Shown: positions 7,616 through 15,346 of the stretch, in pieces
Layout: each line of letters starts with the position of its first letter
Position numbering within the stretch: the stretch's first letter is position 1
Assembly: GCA_964476185.1 (NCBI GenBank)
Contig: CAYYZO010000002.1
Span: 1-64,000 of the forward strand
Direction of reading: 5' to 3'
Source: DATNBU01 sp964476185
GTDB lineage: Bacteria; Desulfobacterota; Binatia; UBA1149; CAITLU01
Length of the DNA: 64,000 nucleotides
Program-made: the position numbers and the translations under genes
Notes under the pieces: model-generated
What the model saw: the letters and a program-made list of their open reading frames with translations, nothing else
Databases searched by the model: none
Told to the model about the DNA's origin: nothing

Positions 7616-10600
7616 ATGAATCCCTCGCCCGTCCTTCCTCGAAACTACCGCTTCCTCGGCGAACTGCGCCAGGGGGGCATGGGAGCCGTGTTCCGCGCGC
7701 TCGAGCCCGTGCTCGGGGTCGAGCGTGCGATCAAGGTGATCCGCGCCGACCAGTCCGACGATCCGTTCGCGGCCGAGTTCTTCCTGCGGGAGGCGCACGC
7801 GCTGCTGGACGTGCAGCACGAGGCGGTCGTGCGCTGCGAGGACCTGCTGCGGGACGACGCGGGTCGCTTCTACCTGGTCATGGAACTCATCGAGGGCCCG
7901 AGCCTCGCCGAGTGGCTTTCCGGACCGGACTTCGACGAGAGCGGGGCCAGGGTGCTGCTGCAGCGGATCGGCCAGGGGCTGGCCGCCGCGCATGCCTGCG
8001 GCGTGATCCATCGCGACGTTTCGCCCGACAACATCCTTCTTCCCGAAGGACGGCCGGAGCGGGCCAAGCTGATCGACTTCGGGCTGGCCAAGCTCGTGGC
8101 GACCGGCGAGCAGACGATCCAGGAGGGATTCAAGGGACGCGTTTCCTACGCGTCGCCGGAGCAGTTCGGGCTCTTCGGCGGACGCGTCGATCATCGCTCC
8201 GACATCTACAGCCTGGGGTTGGTGGTCGCCGAGGCGGCAAGCGGCCGGCGGCTGTTCGCGCATCAGAACTTCCTCGAGGCGATCGAAGCGAGGCGCAGCG
8301 TGCCGGGCTTGCCCGGGGAACTCGATCCCGACCTGCGCTCTCTCGTGGAGTGGATGCTCGAACCCGATCCGGCACGGCGTCCCGACAGCGTCGCGGCGCT
8401 CCTCGGATCCGCCGCCGCGCTCGGCGAGATCGAGCAGCGGACGCCGACGCTCGCGACGGCGCGGCGGCGACCTTCGCCGCCGCGGGTCCCGCCCCCCGCA
8501 CCGATGCTCGAGAAGCGGCAGCTGACCGTGCTGGTGTGCGACCTGGTGGACTCGGCCGCGCTCGCGGCTTCGCTCGACATCGAGGACTTCGACGACGTGC
8601 TCCAGGAATACCAGGACCTGTGCGCGTCGGTCCTGGAGCGCTACGATGCCGAGGTCGCGAGGTCGGCCGGCAGCGCGCTGGTCGTCTACTTCGGATACCC
8701 GCACGCGCACGAGGACGATCCGCGCCGCGCGATCCTTGCCGGCCTCGACATGGTCGCGACCTTGCGCGAGTTCCGCTTCGGTCGTCGTGGCGGGCTGGAT
8801 CTGCGCCTGGCCGCCCGCGCCGGCATCCACACCGGCCCCGTCGTGGTCGGGGGCGGGCGCCAGCGCGAAGCGACGTCGAGATCGGCGCCGGGCCACACCG
8901 TCGACCTCGCGGTCGCCCTCCTCGCGGAGGCCGCGCCCGCGACCGTCAGCGTGAGCGCGACGACGCTCGATCTCGTGCGCGGCGGCTTCGCGGCCGTCGA
9001 GCGGGGATCGATCGGCGGGCAGGCCGGCGCGCAGGCGCTCCGGGCGTATACGATCGTCGAAGAAGGGGGTGTCTCGCGCGGTCCGGCCGGCGAGGGCAGG
9101 GACGACACGCCGCTCGTCGCACGCGAAGCGGACCTGCGCCGGCTCGAGGATGCGTGGGAGGCCGTGACGGGCGGCCACGGACGCGCGCTGTTCCTCTCCG
9201 GGGAAGCCGGCGTCGGCAAGTCGCGGCTGATCCGCACGTTTCGCGAGCGGATCGCGCTTCGGGAGCACGCGTGGCTCGAATGCGCTTGTTCCGCGCTCGC
9301 CACCAACAGCCCGTTGTTCCCGGTGCTGGGACTCGTCGGTCAGCTGGCAAGGCTCGACCGCGAGAAGGGCGGGGTCGCCGAACGTCGCGATCTCGTCGCC
9401 GAGCTGGAGCGCCCCGCGATCGGCTCGAACGACTGGCTGCCGTTGTTCCGGAAGATTCTCTCGCTCGTGGATCCGGGCGAGTTCCCGGAGGAGAGCCCGG
9501 AACGGCTGCGCCGCCGGGCGCTGGTCGCGCTGGCCGACTGGGTTCACGACTTCGCGGCGCGACAGCCCGCCGTGCTCGTGGTCGAGGACCTGCACTGGAG
9601 CGATCCGTCGACCCGGGAGTTCTTCAGCCTGCTGCTTCGGCGGCTCGCCGACGTTCCCTTGCTGTGCCTCGTGACGCACCGGCCCGAGTTCGTCGTTCCG
9701 TGGGCGGACTCGGAACACGTCAGCACGCAGGAACTCGGTCGTCTGTCGGAGACGGATGCGGAAGCGCTGGTCGAGAGGATGCGCGAGAGCACGTTGCTCC
9801 CGGCGGCGGTGCGCCGCGACATCGCCGCCCGCGCCGGCGGCGTTCCGCTCTTCGTCGAGGAACTCGTCAAGGCCGCCGCGTCGGGCCGCGCGTCGACCGG
9901 CATCGACGCGTCGACCGAGATCCCGGCGTCGCTGCAGGGTTCCCTGCTCGCGCGTCTCGATCGCCTCGGCGGAGCCAAGCGCGTCGCCCAGATCGCCTCC
10001 GCCCTAGGGCGCGACTTCCCGTACCGACTGCTGGCCGCGATCGTGGACGAGCCGGAGGATCGGCTTCGCGCGTCGCTCGCCGAACTCGTGCGCGCCGAGA
10101 TCCTGTGCTGGTCGGGCACGGCTCGCGACGCCGACCTGTGCTTCAAGCACGCGCTGCTGCAGGACGCGGTCTACGGCACGTTGCTGCGACGCAACCGCCG
10201 CAGCGTCCACCGGCGCGTGGCCCGCGCCATCGAGCGAGCGTGGCCGGAGCGCGTGCGGCAACAGCCGGAAGTCCTGGCGTTCCACCTGTTCGAGGGCGGT
10301 GAGCCGCTCGGAGCCGCCGGGGCGTGGCGGGCTGCGGGTCGGCGCGCGGTCGGCGAGGCCGCGTACGAGGAAGGTCTCGCCCACTACGCGCGTGGACTCT
10401 CGGCGATCGAGCAATGCGCGCCCTCGGTCGAGCGCGACCGCAACGAGCTGTCGCTGCGCATCCTTCTCGGCAACGCGATCATGGCGACGCGCGGGTACGG
10501 CGACTCGGGGATCCGCTCGGTCTGGGAGCGGGCGGCGGAGCTCGGCGAAGTCGTCGAGGACTACGAGGAGTGGTCCTCGGCGGTCAACGGCGCGGCCGTC

Positions 10601-11608
10601 CACGCGATGCAGACCGGGGACTGCGCGGCCGCTGTCGAGCAGGCCACGCGGCTGGTGGAGGTCGCCCGCGAACGGGGGATCCGCCTCTCGGCGCTGCGCG
10701 GCCACGGCACGCTGGCGCAGGCGATGTTCTACCGCGGCGACGGTCGCGCGGCGCTCGAGCACGCCGAGGAGTCCCTGCGTCACTACCTGCCCGGCGATTA
10801 CGAGCTGGTCACCTACGGCATCGGCTACGACCAGGCGGTCATCGCGCACGGCGCTGCGTCGCTCGCGCACTGGTGGCTGGGGCACTTCGATCGCTCGCTC
10901 GACTCGGCGCTCGCCGGCCTCGCGCACGCGTCCTCGATCCGTTCGTCCCAGACGATGGCCATGGCCCTCACGTTCCTCTCGTTCTCCCGCCTGCTGCGAC
11001 GGGAGACCGAACCGCTTCTCGAGGTCGCCGCGAAGGTCGAGGCGATGGCGGTCGAGCTCCGGTTCCCGGTCTGGCACGCGCTCTCGCTCGTCATGCGCGG
11101 CGCTGCGCGCGCCTGGCGGTATCGCGATCCGGTCGGGCTGGAGATGATCGATCGCGGCACCGAGATCCTCTCGACCACGAACGAGCAGTCCGGCGCCGGG
11201 TTCGCGTTGTCGCTGCGCGCCGAAGCTCTTGCCGCGGTCGGTCGTCGCGACGAGGCGCTGGCGACGGCCGAGCTCGGGCTCGCCGTCTCGAGCGCGATGG
11301 ACCAGCCGTACTTCATGCCGGAGCTGCTGCGAATCCGCGGCGAGATGCTGCTGGACACGTCGGTCGACGACGGCGAACAGGGACTACGCGCCGCGGTCGC
11401 GGACGCCGGCGCTCGCGGGACGCTCGCGCTGGAACTGCGGGCCGCAACGAGCCTGGCGCGTCTCTGGGCGGCCCAGGGCGGTCGCGAGACGGAGGTTCGC
11501 AGCCTTCTCGGACCGATTCTCGAACGCACGTCGGAGGGCGCCGGAACCTGCGACGTCGAGGCCGCGGCGGCGCTGCTCCGCGAGGCGGGTGCTACGACGA
11601 CAGGCTGA
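7616..11608 (+). CDS. Ser/Thr kinase - cyclase-like - AAA ATPase - TPR signalling protein
   Basis: 1330 residues. ATG 7616 is preferred over an in-frame GTG at 7526: a possible -10 (TATAAG, 7518-7523) would place the transcript start after that GTG. Kinase domain, about residues 10-265: glycine loop GELRQGGMG, Lys40, Glu59, catalytic loop HRDVSPDN (132-139; Ser136 replaces the usual Lys) and DFG 154-156. Class III cyclase-like domain, about 297-475: the first metal Asp is kept (VCDLVDS) but the GDG motif reads AGSAL and the later Asn/Arg positions are changed, so cyclase activity is doubtful. Then an ATPase module (Walker A GEAGVGKSR, Walker B VLVVEDLHW) and a long alpha-helical TPR-like tail. 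A large sensor-regulator; target unknown. Confidence 0.88.
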   Translation: MNPSPVLPRNYRFLGELRQGGMGAVFRALEPVLGVERAIKVIRADQSDDPFAAEFFLREAHALLDVQHEAVVRCEDLLRDDAGRFYLVMELIEGPSLAEWLSGPDFDESGARVLLQRIGQGLAAAHACGVIHRDVSPDNILLPEGRPERAKLIDFGLAKLVATGEQTIQEGFKGRVSYASPEQFGLFGGRVDHRSDIYSLGLVVAEAASGRRLFAHQNFLEAIEARRSVPGLPGELDPDLRSLVEWMLEPDPARRPDSVAALLGSAAALGEIEQRTPTLATARRRPSPPRVPPPAPMLEKRQLTVLVCDLVDSAALAASLDIEDFDDVLQEYQDLCASVLERYDAEVARSAGSALVVYFGYPHAHEDDPRRAILAGLDMVATLREFRFGRRGGLDLRLAARAGIHTGPVVVGGGRQREATSRSAPGHTVDLAVALLAEAAPATVSVSATTLDLVRGGFAAVERGSIGGQAGAQALRAYTIVEEGGVSRGPAGEGRDDTPLVAREADLRRLEDAWEAVTGGHGRALFLSGEAGVGKSRLIRTFRERIALREHAWLECACSALATNSPLFPVLGLVGQLARLDREKGGVAERRDLVAELERPAIGSNDWLPLFRKILSLVDPGEFPEESPERLRRRALVALADWVHDFAARQPAVLVVEDLHWSDPSTREFFSLLLRRLADVPLLCLVTHRPEFVVPWADSEHVSTQELGRLSETDAEALVERMRESTLLPAAVRRDIAARAGGVPLFVEELVKAAASGRASTGIDASTEIPASLQGSLLARLDRLGGAKRVAQIASALGRDFPYRLLAAIVDEPEDRLRASLAELVRAEILCWSGTARDADLCFKHALLQDAVYGTLLRRNRRSVHRRVARAIERAWPERVRQQPEVLAFHLFEGGEPLGAAGAWRAAGRRAVGEAAYEEGLAHYARGLSAIEQCAPSVERDRNELSLRILLGNAIMATRGYGDSGIRSVWERAAELGEVVEDYEEWSSAVNGAAVHAMQTGDCAAAVEQATRLVEVARERGIRLSALRGHGTLAQAMFYRGDGRAALEHAEESLRHYLPGDYELVTYGIGYDQAVIAHGAASLAHWWLGHFDRSLDSALAGLAHASSIRSSQTMAMALTFLSFSRLLRRETEPLLEVAAKVEAMAVELRFPVWHALSLVMRGAARAWRYRDPVGLEMIDRGTEILSTTNEQSGAGFALSLRAEALAAVGRRDEALATAELGLAVSSAMDQPYFMPELLRIRGEMLLDTSVDDGEQGLRAAVADAGARGTLALELRAATSLARLWAAQGGRETEVRSLLGPILERTSEGAGTCDVEAAAALLREAGATTTG

Positions 11609-11677
11609 CTTCATGGCGACTCGTCCGTCGCGCCGACGGTCGAGCGACGACAACGACAGTGAAAAGGAGGCCCCGCG

Positions 11678-12535
11678 ATGACCACCGCTTGCGAAGATCC
11701 GACCCGATCCATCCCCCGCAACACCGATCTCCCGAGGATCTACTGTGCCGGGCCGATGTTCAGCCCCGCCGAGAAAACGGAGCAGTGCGAGATCGGCCTG
11801 ATGCTCGAGGAAGCCGGCTTCGAGATCTTCCTCCCGCAACGCGACGGCCTCGAGCTGAAGGCCGTCATGCAGTACATCGAGACCCCGAAGCTCGCCCCGA
11901 TGGTCCTGCTCTACACCCCGATTCTTCGCCATGCGGTGTTCGCGCTCGACATCTTCATGGTCGTCGAATGGTGCCACGGCATCGTGTTCAACATGAACGG
12001 GCGCGTGCCCGACGAGGGCGGAGTCGTCGAGGCGACGGCGGCGTTCCTCACCGGCAAGGCGGTCGTGCTGTACAAGGAAACTCCCGTCTCGTTCATCCTC
12101 GGCGACGACAACCCGATGGTGGACGGCCTCGGATACAAGTTCTGGAACGTGGAGAGGAGGGAGGACATCGCCGCCGAGGTGCGGCGCTCGCTCGAGCGCA
12201 CCGCCCCGATGAGCGACCCCTGCATCCCCGCGCAGGTGCAGGAACACCTCGACCTGGGACGCAGGATCTGGAACGTGCGTCTGGCGCTGGACCCGAAGCT
12301 GTACCCGGGGCGGGGGTGGGAGGCCGATATCGCGACCATGATCGAGAGGTTCCCGGAAATGATCGCGCGTCACACGCCGATCACGATCGAGGACGACGGG
12401 ACGATCCGGGTAGACTCGCTCGTCCTCGGCCGTCTGCCGGTCGACGCGAGTCCGTCGCTGCGCGACGACGCCGGGGTGCTCTGGGCCGTCTTCAGCGAGG
12501 GCGTTCGCGAGGAGATCCGGAGACGGCAGGGCTGA
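11678..12535 (+). CDS. Nucleoside 2-deoxyribosyltransferase-like protein
   Basis: 285 residues with an excellent AAGGAGG 8 nt before ATG 11678. The opening IYCAGPMFSPAE (about residues 21-32) is the family phosphate/sugar motif. GFEIFLPQRDGL, the W-C-H-G region near 98-101 and PDEGGVVEATAAFLTGKAVV (111-130) match the conserved Asp and the catalytic Glu (Glu118 candidate). The family swaps bases on deoxynucleosides or hydrolyses them. This protein is longer than classical enzymes (about 150-190 residues) by a C-terminal extension of unknown role. It follows the signalling gene by 69 bp; a functional link is not shown. Confidence 0.75.
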   Translation: MTTACEDPTRSIPRNTDLPRIYCAGPMFSPAEKTEQCEIGLMLEEAGFEIFLPQRDGLELKAVMQYIETPKLAPMVLLYTPILRHAVFALDIFMVVEWCHGIVFNMNGRVPDEGGVVEATAAFLTGKAVVLYKETPVSFILGDDNPMVDGLGYKFWNVERREDIAAEVRRSLERTAPMSDPCIPAQVQEHLDLGRRIWNVRLALDPKLYPGRGWEADIATMIERFPEMIARHTPITIEDDGTIRVDSLVLGRLPVDASPSLRDDAGVLWAVFSEGVREEIRRRQG

Positions 12536-12590
12536 TGGGCGAGCGGACCGCCCGGCCCATCGACGAACCTCGGACGCAAGGGAGCCACGC

Positions 12591-13199
12591 ATGCTGACGA
12601 TCGTGCCGACCATCCAGGTGGACGAGCTCCAGCAGTACGAGGCGGTGCGGGAGCAGATCCGGGACGCCGACGTGGTGCTGTTCTCGGGCACGGACCTCGG
12701 CAGCCGGATCATCCGCGCGGTCACGCGGTCGCCGTACTCCCACGCGGGGATCTGCGCGTGGTGGAACGGGCGGCTGATCGTGATGGAAGCCAGGATCTAC
12801 GGCGTCCGGGCCGCAAGGCTCTCGCAAGTCGTCAAGAAGTACCATGGTGACGTGGTGCTGCTGACGACGCGCGAGGACGTCGATGTCCACGAGAACCGAC
12901 GAGGCGAGGCCGTCCAGCTCGCCAAGACCCAGCTCGGCAAGGACTACTCGAAACGAAAGCTCGTTCGATACCTCGGGCGCCTCCTGGCGACGGCGCTGGG
13001 CAGGTCCTGGTGTCGCCCCGCGGCGGACGACGTCAAGCCCGAGGACTTTTTCTGTTCGGAGTACGTGAGCTACGCGTGGAGGAAGGGAGCGGGATTCGAC
13101 CTCTGCCCGCTGGAGGACGAGTTCACGACGCCGGAGGATCTCGCGAACTCCCCGAGCCTCGTCCTCAAGGGCAGGCTCATCTCGAAAGGCAAGGGCTAG
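12591..13199 (+). CDS. YiiX-like permuted papain-fold (NlpC/P60 superfamily) hydrolase
   Basis: 202 residues, ATG 12591 after AAGGGAG. Order of catalytic elements is His first (YSHAG, His51) and Cys late (FFCSEYVSYAW, Cys155), the permuted arrangement of the YiiX/YaeF branch. MEAR near residue 66 fits the region that usually follows the His strand. No signal peptide, so it is probably cytoplasmic. Members act as amidases/peptidases or lipid-linked hydrolases; the substrate here is unknown. It lies 55 bp after the deoxyribosyltransferase-like gene and overlaps the convergent phosphatase gene by 23 bp. Confidence 0.75.
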   Translation: MLTIVPTIQVDELQQYEAVREQIRDADVVLFSGTDLGSRIIRAVTRSPYSHAGICAWWNGRLIVMEARIYGVRAARLSQVVKKYHGDVVLLTTREDVDVHENRRGEAVQLAKTQLGKDYSKRKLVRYLGRLLATALGRSWCRPAADDVKPEDFFCSEYVSYAWRKGAGFDLCPLEDEFTTPEDLANSPSLVLKGRLISKGKG

Positions 13200-14115
13200 G
13201 CTCCTCGCGGTCGGGGCGGTCGGTCGGCATTCGCTTCAGCTTCTTCCATTTCTGCTCGAGCAGCGCGTCCCTGCCTGTCGGCGCCTCGGGCTGCGCCAGG
13301 GCGTCCTCCCAGGAGCCGTAAGCGGGGTTCGGCAGAAGGAACCAGCGGTTTCCGAACCGGTCGAGGTGCGGCAGCATCGCCGCGACCCGATCCTCGGCGG
13401 TCACTCGTTCGCGCACGCCCGGCAGGAAGTCCGCGAGGTCGTCGCCGACGATCGCGAGGATCCAGTGCTGGCGGGCGACGGCCTCGCGCCGGGTCTTCTT
13501 CTCCTTGGTCCACGGCTCCCTGGTGTACGGGTCGATCTCGCCGACCGTCAGGAGCTTGTCCGCCGACGCTTCCGTCGGTCCGAGGCTCTCGAGAGTGCAG
13601 GCCTTCTCGGACAGCTTGCGGTTGGTGACGAAGTACACGGCGACATCGGCCGCGCGCATGCGCTTCAGGAATTCCTCCGCGCCGTGGACGAAGCTCGCGC
13701 GGCGCAGTTCGACCCACTTCTCCCACAATTCCTGGGACCAGCCGTTTCGTTGGTCGATCAAGTCGCCGTTCATCGGCATGTTGTCGAGGACGGTTTCGTC
13801 GACGTCGACGACGACGGCCGGCGGCAGGCGCTTCTCGTTCGTTCCGCACTGTTCGAGGGCGGCGGAAGAAAGCCCGGCCTGGTCGACCTCGACGAGCCGC
13901 TCGACCTTGTCGGCGGCCTGCCGCCAGGTCATCTCGGTCAGTGCGCGGTACTCCGCCGACGTTTGCATCCAGAGCACGGCGTTCATTCGCTCGTGCGTGT
14001 CGCGGCGCAGGCTGCTCGAGGAGCAGCCCGCCAGGACGAGAGCCAGCAGGACGGCCGGGCGGGTGGGCAGGATCACTTCGCGCGGTTTCTCGCACGCCGT
14101 CCGGCGGCGAGTCAA
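13177..14115 (-). CDS. HAD acid phosphatase, lipoprotein e(P4)/class B type
   Basis: 312 residues from TTG 14115; GTG 14073 is an alternative start. A lipoprotein signal with lipobox VLAGC (Cys31) places it in the envelope. The HAD nucleophile motif VVVDVDETVLDN (Asp104, Asp106), a Thr in FVTNRK and the acidic pair in IVGDDLADF match the DDDD phosphohydrolase group that includes H. influenzae e(P4), a 5'-nucleotidase/NADP phosphatase of the outer membrane. Nucleotide scavenging is the likely role. Tail-to-tail overlap of 23 bp with the YiiX-like gene. Confidence 0.85.
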   Translation of the reverse strand: MTRRRTACEKPREVILPTRPAVLLALVLAGCSSSSLRRDTHERMNAVLWMQTSAEYRALTEMTWRQAADKVERLVEVDQAGLSSAALEQCGTNEKRLPPAVVVDVDETVLDNMPMNGDLIDQRNGWSQELWEKWVELRRASFVHGAEEFLKRMRAADVAVYFVTNRKLSEKACTLESLGPTEASADKLLTVGEIDPYTREPWTKEKKTRREAVARQHWILAIVGDDLADFLPGVRERVTAEDRVAAMLPHLDRFGNRWFLLPNPAYGSWEDALAQPEAPTGRDALLEQKWKKLKRMPTDRPDREEPSPCLSR

Positions 14116-14219
14116 GCGTGGCCCGGCGTGCGGGGACGGAGCGGCTTCCTTCCGGATCGTCCTGCGCTCGAGGGAAATCCGGACTTGGCGTAGTGCTGCT
14201 CGTGCGGCATCGGTTGCGA

Positions 14220-15212
14220 ATGCGAACGACGTTCCTGTCCGTGCTGTTGCTGGTCGGCTCGGTCTCGGGGGCCTCGGCCCTCGAGACGGGGCACTACGTT
14301 CCCGGGATCATCAACATCCGCGATTTCCTGATGCCGTCGCAGGCGGGCGTGTACGGCTCCGCGTACAACTTCTACTACCAGAGCGGTCGGTTGAACGATC
14401 GCAACGGGGAGGAAGTGGGCCTGCGATTCCCGACCGGCGACGTGATCGATCCCGACGTCGACGCGTATGTGCTGACGCCCGTGCTGACCTGGGTGACCGA
14501 CTGGAAGTTGCTGGGCGCCCGCTATGGATCGTTGGTCGCGCCGAGCGTGTCGAACACGAGTCTCGGTGCGTCGACCGAAGTCGAGGGAGAGCGCGGCACG
14601 ACGCCGATCACCTCGCAGTTCGGTCTCGGCGACCTGTACGTCCAGCCGCTCTGGCTCGGATGGCGGCTCGAGCACGGCGCGCTTTCGGCGGGATGGGGGT
14701 TCTATGCCCCAACGGGCAAGTACCACACGGAACAGATCGACTTCGGGGGCGGGCCCGTTCGCGTTCCGTCTCTCGAGAACATCGGCCTCGGGTTCTGGAC
14801 GAACCAGTTCCAGGCGGCCGGGCTCTGGTTCCCGTTCAAGCACGAGGCAACAGCGGTCTCGGTGGCAGGGACGTACGAAGTCCACAGCGAGAAGGAGGAC
14901 TTCCACCTCACGCCGGGCAACAACTTCACGCTGAACTGGGGCGTGAGCCAGTACCTGCCGCTGCCGTGGTTCGAAGGGAAAGCCGCCGAGATCGGAGTGG
15001 CGGGATACGACAGTTGGCAGGTCACGTCGGACCAGGGAAGCGACGCGCCCGACGGCGTGCTGGACCAGGTGCACGCCGCCGGGTTCCAGCTGGGGATCGC
15101 CGATCCCGGGCCGCCATGGGCATTGAACTTCCATTACCTCTACGAGTACCAGTCCGAAGACCGGCTGCAGGGACACGTCGTCAGCCTAAACGCGTCCATC
15201 GGACTGTGGTGA
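14220..15212 (+). CDS. Outer-membrane transporter-like beta-barrel (phenol MetA/SphA type)
   Basis: 330 residues from ATG 14220 (TTG 14214 is a near alternative). Signal peptide: TTFLSVLLLVGSVSGASA. The mature part is rich in aromatic-ended amphipathic strands (GWGFYAPTGKY, LGFWTNQFQAAG, FHYLYEYQSEDR) and ends with a C-terminal aromatic (GLW), as outer-membrane barrels do. It fits the PF13557 group of putative channels seen beside aromatic-compound pathways, but no such pathway is adjacent. Substrate unknown. Confidence 0.75.
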   Translation: MRTTFLSVLLLVGSVSGASALETGHYVPGIINIRDFLMPSQAGVYGSAYNFYYQSGRLNDRNGEEVGLRFPTGDVIDPDVDAYVLTPVLTWVTDWKLLGARYGSLVAPSVSNTSLGASTEVEGERGTTPITSQFGLGDLYVQPLWLGWRLEHGALSAGWGFYAPTGKYHTEQIDFGGGPVRVPSLENIGLGFWTNQFQAAGLWFPFKHEATAVSVAGTYEVHSEKEDFHLTPGNNFTLNWGVSQYLPLPWFEGKAAEIGVAGYDSWQVTSDQGSDAPDGVLDQVHAAGFQLGIADPGPPWALNFHYLYEYQSEDRLQGHVVSLNASIGLW

Positions 15213-15346
15213 GCGCGGGGGCCGCCCGGGCGACCATGGCCGTCGCGCGGAACCGGAGCTCGTCGTGGCCAGGCTCGGTTGGTCGCGCCGGCACGCACGA
15301 CGGCAGGCTTGCATCGGGGCCGGCCCTGGCCGACACGTCGCGACGC

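Noticed and set aside
13177..13199. Overlap of two convergent genes as a sign of a wrong gene call
   Set aside because: Both proteins have full catalytic motifs, and the 23-bp tail overlap affects only non-conserved ends.
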